Source: Conus ventricosus (Eukaryota > Mollusca > Gastropoda > Neogastropoda > Conidae). Taken from it: 64,000 nucleotides of DNA. The notes under the pieces were generated by a model. That model was not told the origin of the DNA, ran no database searches, and saw only the letters and a program-made list of their open reading frames with translations. This document shows positions 62,401 to 64,000 of this stretch, piece by piece (within the stretch, counting starts at the first letter, position 1; every line of letters starts with the position of its first letter). The stretch spans positions 143,705,926 to 143,769,925 of the forward strand of contig CM031595.1 in the NCBI GenBank assembly GCA_018398815.1, written 5' to 3'. A program made the position numbers and the translations under genes.

Positions 62401-63341
62401 GGTTATTCAAAGGATTTTTCCAATCTTATGTGGTTTCTTTTAAGCATGTAACATAAGCAATGCGGGCCAATTGAAAACATGCTGCTGAATCGCAACGTTA
62501 ATATCGCATTCTCATAAAGTAGATACGTCTGAAAAAATTCCCTGTGTGCAACCTTCAGCCGATCACTTGAATCTATATACAAAATTTGATTGGCTTGGCT
62601 GTTTTGTGTTCAATAACGTAAGGATATCATTGTACACAAGCAAACTTTCCAGCACAGTTTGTGATTCACTGTGACCTTTCAAAGACATTTCTATGTATCA
62701 TGGACATCCACATATTCATCATTTAGTAAATCAGCATGTAACACACACACTCATACATACACATGTACAACACACACACACATTCTACCAAAAAGCTCAC
62801 TTGTTGCTCTTCTGGAGACAAGTCGTTGAAGTCTCCAGGGGTGATGATCTCCACCCCGGGTATGTTCATACTCCTCAGCTGCTCAATGCCACTGGAGCCT
62901 GAGGCACTGGCCCCTGCACTGGGCCTGTCCACACTGGAAGCTTGGCTGTTCACAGAGGATTCATCCTCCACTCTCCGCGTCTGCTTCTGAGGTCCCCCTG
63001 TTCGACCTTTGTTCTCTTGTGTGTCCATCGCTTCTGGCTCACTGAACTGCGCCTTCTCCTGTCCTTTGCGCTGAACAGTTTCCTGTGTTGTTTTGGTTGG
63101 TTTGTCCACTTCCATTTTCTCTTCCGCCGTGGTTTGTTTGGCATTTACCACGGCTGAATTTTCTGCAGGTGTGTCTGCAGGTATGTGAGGCTGAGAGACA
63201 GTGGACAATGCCACTGATGCAGACTCTGACACTTCTGCTTCAAAAGCCTTTTGTTCCAGCCTGGCTTGCTTAGCTTTCTCCTTCTCTATTTCATTCATTA
63301 CTTCTGCCAGGGTACCATCATCTACTGGTCTGTGGACCAAC
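43174..63341 (-). CDS. ASPSCR1: ASPSCR1/TUG, UBX-domain tether, 13 C-terminal coding exons (5' part outside window)
   Basis: Thirteen minus-strand exons from 63341-62801 to 43184-43174 encode a partial protein matching TUG. The order is [20 protein letters not shown] after the second ubiquitin-like domain, a low-complexity charged linker, DREAVVF and [18 protein letters not shown] (human DEFFELTVDDVRRRL). The UBX domain follows with [19 protein letters not shown] (human LRVLFPDRYVLQGFFRP) and TPPKEVL. It ends [11 protein letters not shown] (human KVPKWLKLPASKR). TUG binds p97/VCP and holds GLUT4-type vesicles in the vertebrate Golgi region; it is cleaved on insulin stimulation. In a mollusc, p97 and Golgi trafficking roles are the safer inference. 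All junction phases agree except exon 7 to 8, where the donor is uncertain. N-terminal UBL exons are expected beyond 64000. Confidence 0.93.
44476..44603. repeat. 32-bp minisatellite, 4 copies
   Basis: Four tandem copies of GTCACCACGGTACGGCTCGT followed by CACTGAGTTGCT, nearly identical. They are preceded at 44428-44475 by two small palindromes (GTGCCGT/ACGGCAC and AGCAGCGCTGCT). They lie in an ASPSCR1 intron. Confidence 0.95.
45671..45858 (-). CDS. ASPSCR1: ASPSCR1 exon 12 of those in window
   Basis: Acceptor CTGTCACACAG, donor GTAAGT. Encodes [13 protein letters not shown] through [12 protein letters not shown]. Phases 2 in, 1 out. Confidence 0.92.
46240..46312 (-). CDS. ASPSCR1: ASPSCR1 exon 11
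   Basis: Acceptor TTTGTGTGCAG, donor GTGAGT. Encodes [20 protein letters not shown]. This is the only arrangement that restores frame between exons 10 and 12. Confidence 0.88.
47085..47335 (+). mobile_element. SINE family A copy
   Basis: AGTGGTTACCATCAAGGGCT (A-box side) and GGGTTTGAATTC (B box) are followed by GGGAAGACTGG and TTTCATCTCTTAATGGATGG. All are shared with the copy at 57365. Confidence 0.7.
47581..47670. repeat. (TG)n microsatellite
   Basis: About 44 TG units with one TTTTG break. Confidence 0.96.
47778..48265 (-). mobile_element. LINE 3' end nested in family B element
   Basis: Minus strand: [22 protein letters not shown] coding end, a 3' UTR with CA-rich tracts, GCGCCCTGTAGCCTACG and GGCGCTATAGAAATTGTC, and an ATTATTATT tail at 47790-47778. 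It splits the surrounding family B copy. Confidence 0.75.
48451..48502 (-). CDS. ASPSCR1: ASPSCR1 exon 10
   Basis: Acceptor TTGTTTCTCAG, donor GTAAGA. Encodes [17 protein letters not shown] (human QANLFPAALVHLGAEE region), the last strand of the UBX domain. Confidence 0.93.
49046..49098 (-). CDS. ASPSCR1: ASPSCR1 exon 9
   Basis: Acceptor TTTTGATTTCAG, donor GTAACT. Encodes (Y)[17 protein letters not shown] (human ITPPKTVLDDHTQTLFQ). Confidence 0.93.
49390..49985. repeat. Degenerate minisatellite, about 41-46-bp unit
   Basis: More than a dozen diverged copies of a unit with TGGTTTACATTTACCATGTG, GTAGTATACACTGAA and a TGT/GGC end, in an ASPSCR1 intron. Copies are too diverged for recent expansion. 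Confidence 0.8.
50369..50431 (-). CDS. ASPSCR1: ASPSCR1 exon 8
   Basis: Acceptor GTGCTGTTTACAG, donor GTGAGT. Encodes [20 protein letters not shown] within the UBX domain (human DLRDFVRSHLGNPELSFYL). It needs a one-base carry-over from exon 7. Confidence 0.88.
50715..51130 (-). pseudogene. Three decayed tandem copies of ASPSCR1 exon 7
   Basis: Segments at about 50715-50798, 50841-50925 and 51028-51113 repeat the 3' half of exon 7 and its donor. On the minus strand two of them read CTGCTTCAGACCC, then (AG)AAACAGGTCTG, with an extra C that shifts the frame, followed by a CA/TG tract. Similarity extends upstream to GATGATCACAT and TGCTGG. They lie between exons 7 and 8. Confidence 0.8.
50957..51025. 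repeat. (CA)n microsatellite
   Basis: CA repeats between two of the exon 7 copies. Confidence 0.96.
51150..51370. repeat. (CA)n microsatellite abutting exon 7
   Basis: About 200 bases of CA repeats with CG, TA and TC interruptions running into the exon 7 donor. Confidence 0.96.
51374..51515 (-). CDS. ASPSCR1: ASPSCR1 exon 7 (UBX core), donor uncertain
   Basis: Acceptor GTTCATGGCAG. Encodes [20 protein letters not shown] and then [19 protein letters not shown] plus EKQ. The obvious donor CAG/GTCTGT leaves phase 0, but exon 8 requires one carried base. GT dinucleotides at 51369 or 51363 inside the TG run give the right phase, adding one or three residues. Confidence 0.85.
51540..51600. repeat. 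A-rich (CAA)n tract
   Basis: AAAACAACAACAAAAAC-type sequence in the intron upstream of exon 7. Confidence 0.8.
53527..53599 (-). CDS. ASPSCR1: ASPSCR1 exon 6
   Basis: Acceptor TTTTATGGAATCAG, donor GTAAGT. Encodes [20 protein letters not shown] and QRK, the pre-UBX helix. Confidence 0.93.
53783..53793. repeat. Left target-site duplication of the tandem array
   Basis: ATAACAGATAT, repeated at 56108-56118 directly after the last array base. Confidence 0.75.
54177..54234 (-). ncRNA. Hammerhead-like motif, unit 1
   Basis: Minus strand: an imperfect stem I hairpin (AGACAC/GTGTCT with GGG/CCC), then CTGATGA, stem II GTCC/GGGC with a nine-base loop, then GAAA. This is the hammerhead core, including the conserved G-C pair at the base of stem II. 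GGC after GAAA could pair with GCC upstream as a short stem III, but the bases at the cleavage position are not a canonical UH. Confidence 0.4.
54898..54955 (-). ncRNA. Hammerhead-like motif, unit 2
   Basis: Same core and flanks as unit 1, 721 bases further on, no substitutions. Confidence 0.4.
55620..55677 (-). ncRNA. Hammerhead-like motif, unit 3
   Basis: Same core and flanks as unit 2, 722 bases further on, no substitutions. Confidence 0.4.
56108..56118. repeat. Right target-site duplication of the tandem array
   Basis: ATAACAGATAT, identical to 53783-53793. Confidence 0.75.
56581..56647 (-). CDS. ASPSCR1: ASPSCR1 exon 5
   Basis: Acceptor GTCCTGTGACAG, donor GTGAGT. Encodes [20 protein letters not shown] and EL (human REPVVCHPDLEE region). 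Confidence 0.9.
56757..57040 (-). other. Unexplained 94-codon open frame in ASPSCR1 intron
   Basis: After an acceptor-like GGTAACACAG the minus frame reads [20 protein letters not shown] and ends [19 protein letters not shown], then TGA. It has a lysine-rich tail and no similarity I recognise. It has no donor, so it would be a terminal exon or a retro-relic rather than an ASPSCR1 cassette exon. Confidence 0.25.
57365..57700 (+). mobile_element. SINE family A, tRNA-derived
   Basis: GTGAAGTGGTTAGTGTTGTG (A box) and GTGGGTTCGATTCCATC (B box) are followed by GGGAAGACTGGGACCAG, TTTCATCCACTTAATGAATG and a T/A-rich end. A diverged copy is at 47085. Confidence 0.8.
57735..58180 (+). mobile_element. 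Dispersed element family B, fullest copy
   Basis: From GGTGACCTCAGTTTTGATGT through TGGCGCCCTTCGGAGGGAGA and GTGTCTCCTCCGGTGGGTTG to GGTGCAATGCCACTGAGGTG. Other copies are at 13650 (scrap), 23515, 25755, 29518 and 47465/48275. It is noncoding and SINE-like; a GGTTTGATTCC B-box-like block is present. Confidence 0.75.
58672..58696 (-). CDS. ASPSCR1: ASPSCR1 exon 4 (25-nt microexon)
   Basis: Acceptor GGTTTATTTTTCAG, donor GTGAGT. Encodes (S)EVKAEEFR. Phases match exons 3 and 5. Confidence 0.85.
59258..59420. repeat. (CA)n with an internal poly-C run
   Basis: CA/CAGA repeats, about 18 C at 59333-59350, then CA repeats ending directly before the exon 3 donor. Confidence 0.96.
59428..59474 (-). 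CDS. ASPSCR1: ASPSCR1 exon 3
   Basis: Acceptor TTTTCCTTGCAG, donor GTACTC. Encodes [15 protein letters not shown] plus two bases of a Ser codon. Confidence 0.87.
59880..60370 (+). mobile_element. Diverged SINE family A/B remnants
   Basis: GGGAAAACTGGGACACACTG with a CATCCTACTTGCAAATGCAT block (family A), then GGTGACCTCTCAGTTTCAAA and GGCTTCACGACTAAATAATC (family B). Both are strongly diverged. Confidence 0.5.
60476..61204. repeat. 66-bp minisatellite, about 11 copies
   Basis: The unit runs AGGGTGAATCTAGTGCAGTG, CTGTATGAAGTAGATGGGAT, AGGTGGTTAAGGGTAATGCT, ACAGAC. Register is kept at exactly 66 bases for most copies, with a few substitutions each. It lies in an ASPSCR1 intron. Confidence 0.97.
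61587..61706 (-). CDS. ASPSCR1: ASPSCR1 exon 2
   Basis: Acceptor CTGTTACGCAG. Encodes [20 protein letters not shown] through KQSFADFK. The donor GTTCTA is weak, but the phase fits exon 3. Confidence 0.82.
62801..63341 (-). CDS. ASPSCR1: ASPSCR1 exon 1 of those in window
   Basis: Acceptor CCTAATTTAAG, donor GTGAGC. About 180 codons from [20 protein letters not shown], through a charged coiled segment ([18 protein letters not shown]) and a long Ser/Thr/Glu-rich disordered linker, to [11 protein letters not shown]. The frame continues open into flanking intron on both sides, so the splice sites, not the ORF ends, define it. Confidence 0.9.
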
Positions 63342-64000
63342 CTTAAATTAGGAAACAAATAATGACACACAGTTTGGATCCAATAAAATTTGTTAATTTG
63401 AACAAAAAGGAAAGAAAGAAGTGAAAAAAAAAGCAACGTAATGAGCCACAAAAATAATGAAAGTGAATTCAGCCCAATAAAAATAGAACCATATTCTGAA
63501 GACAAAAAGACAAAATGAAAAAAATGAGCCTGGTAAAAAAACAGAAAGTCAATCCCATCCAACATGAACAGAACAAATCACAGATGAGTAACAGTAGCAT
63601 CATTTTTGTTGTTAAAAAAAGGCGTAAAACTAACGGAAAATCTATTCACACTACTTAATCAACTTCTAATAGCTATACTACAGACGTTTGCATGAGAATA
63701 TCTATCATTTCAAAAATATCATCCTTCTCTTCCATAATTCATTGATCTCACTGACTCAGCAATCACTCTTTCTTCTTCTGCATGCAGCCTTAGTATGTCA
63801 GTTCATCAAACTCTTTCCTTTCAAAAGCATATTGATAAATGTTTTAGATTTGTCTGCGTGAACCCAGTCGCACTGCTTCCATCTGTCACCTCCTTTTTGA
63901 GAATATTATCACAACCTCTGTCTGCACATTTGTATTCTCTTGTTCAGACTTTCTTTAATACATAAAAATACAACACAAATCTTGTACAATTAGTTATACT
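63342..64000 (-). other. ASPSCR1 intron to window edge
   Basis: No further exon of the N-terminal UBL region was recognised before the window ends. Confidence 0.6.

Noticed and set aside
62723..63565. A 280-residue protein with an N-terminal membrane-like segment
   Set aside because: The hydrophobic N-terminus and the CVCV tail are intron on each side of ASPSCR1 exon 63341-62801.

Overview
This is a eukaryotic nuclear window. It has spliced genes with GT/AG introns, long introns, dense TG/CA, TC, GAA/CAA and TA microsatellites, tRNA-derived SINEs, several families of non-LTR retrotransposon 3' ends, a Tc1/mariner element and a Ty3/gypsy relic. Gene content and repeat style point to a lophotrochozoan, most likely a gastropod mollusc. 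The species assignment is inference; the metazoan assignment is firm.

Three protein genes are supported exon by exon with matching splice phases. PHF5A (+ strand, 3756-13028) is complete: four coding exons, 110 codons, an SF3b spliceosome zinc-finger protein. It contains a 24-nt microexon, and a 1.5-kb Tc1 element sits in its last intron. DAPP1 (- strand, 34894-28931) is a complete SH2 + PH adaptor encoded by only two coding exons (243 residues). ASPSCR1/TUG (- strand, 63341-43174) is the 3' thirteen coding exons of a UBX-domain tether protein. It ends at the family's C-terminal motif ([11 protein letters not shown]); its N-terminal UBL exons lie beyond the right edge. One further short terminal exon (- strand, 27846-27769) looks real but is unassigned.

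Layout. 1-3.7 kb: decayed LINE 3' ends (an endonuclease-type LINE and an RTE-type RT), microsatellites and a near-perfect 200-bp-arm palindrome. 3.7-13.6 kb: PHF5A. 13.6-28 kb: gene-poor, with a 55-60-bp minisatellite split by a LINE 3' end, other LINE tails and a ragged 2-kb direct duplication. 28.9-34.9 kb: DAPP1. 35-43 kb: SINEs, an LINE endonuclease reading frame, a foldback element and a Ty3/gypsy RT relic. 43-64 kb: ASPSCR1, whose introns carry most of the unusual structures.

The most interesting object is at 53794-56107 in an ASPSCR1 intron. It is 3.2 tandem copies of a noncoding 722-bp unit, bounded by an 11-bp direct repeat, as if the multimer inserted in one event. Each unit carries on the minus strand a hammerhead-ribozyme-like core (CTGATGA, stem II, GAAA). 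A related single-copy element at 38412-38815 lacks exactly the ribozyme-bearing middle. This resembles retrozymes and Penelope-like elements. I could not, however, place a canonical UH cleavage site, so activity is unproven. Also notable are three decayed tandem copies of the ASPSCR1 UBX exon in the adjoining CA-repeat intron, where the exon's own donor is ambiguous.
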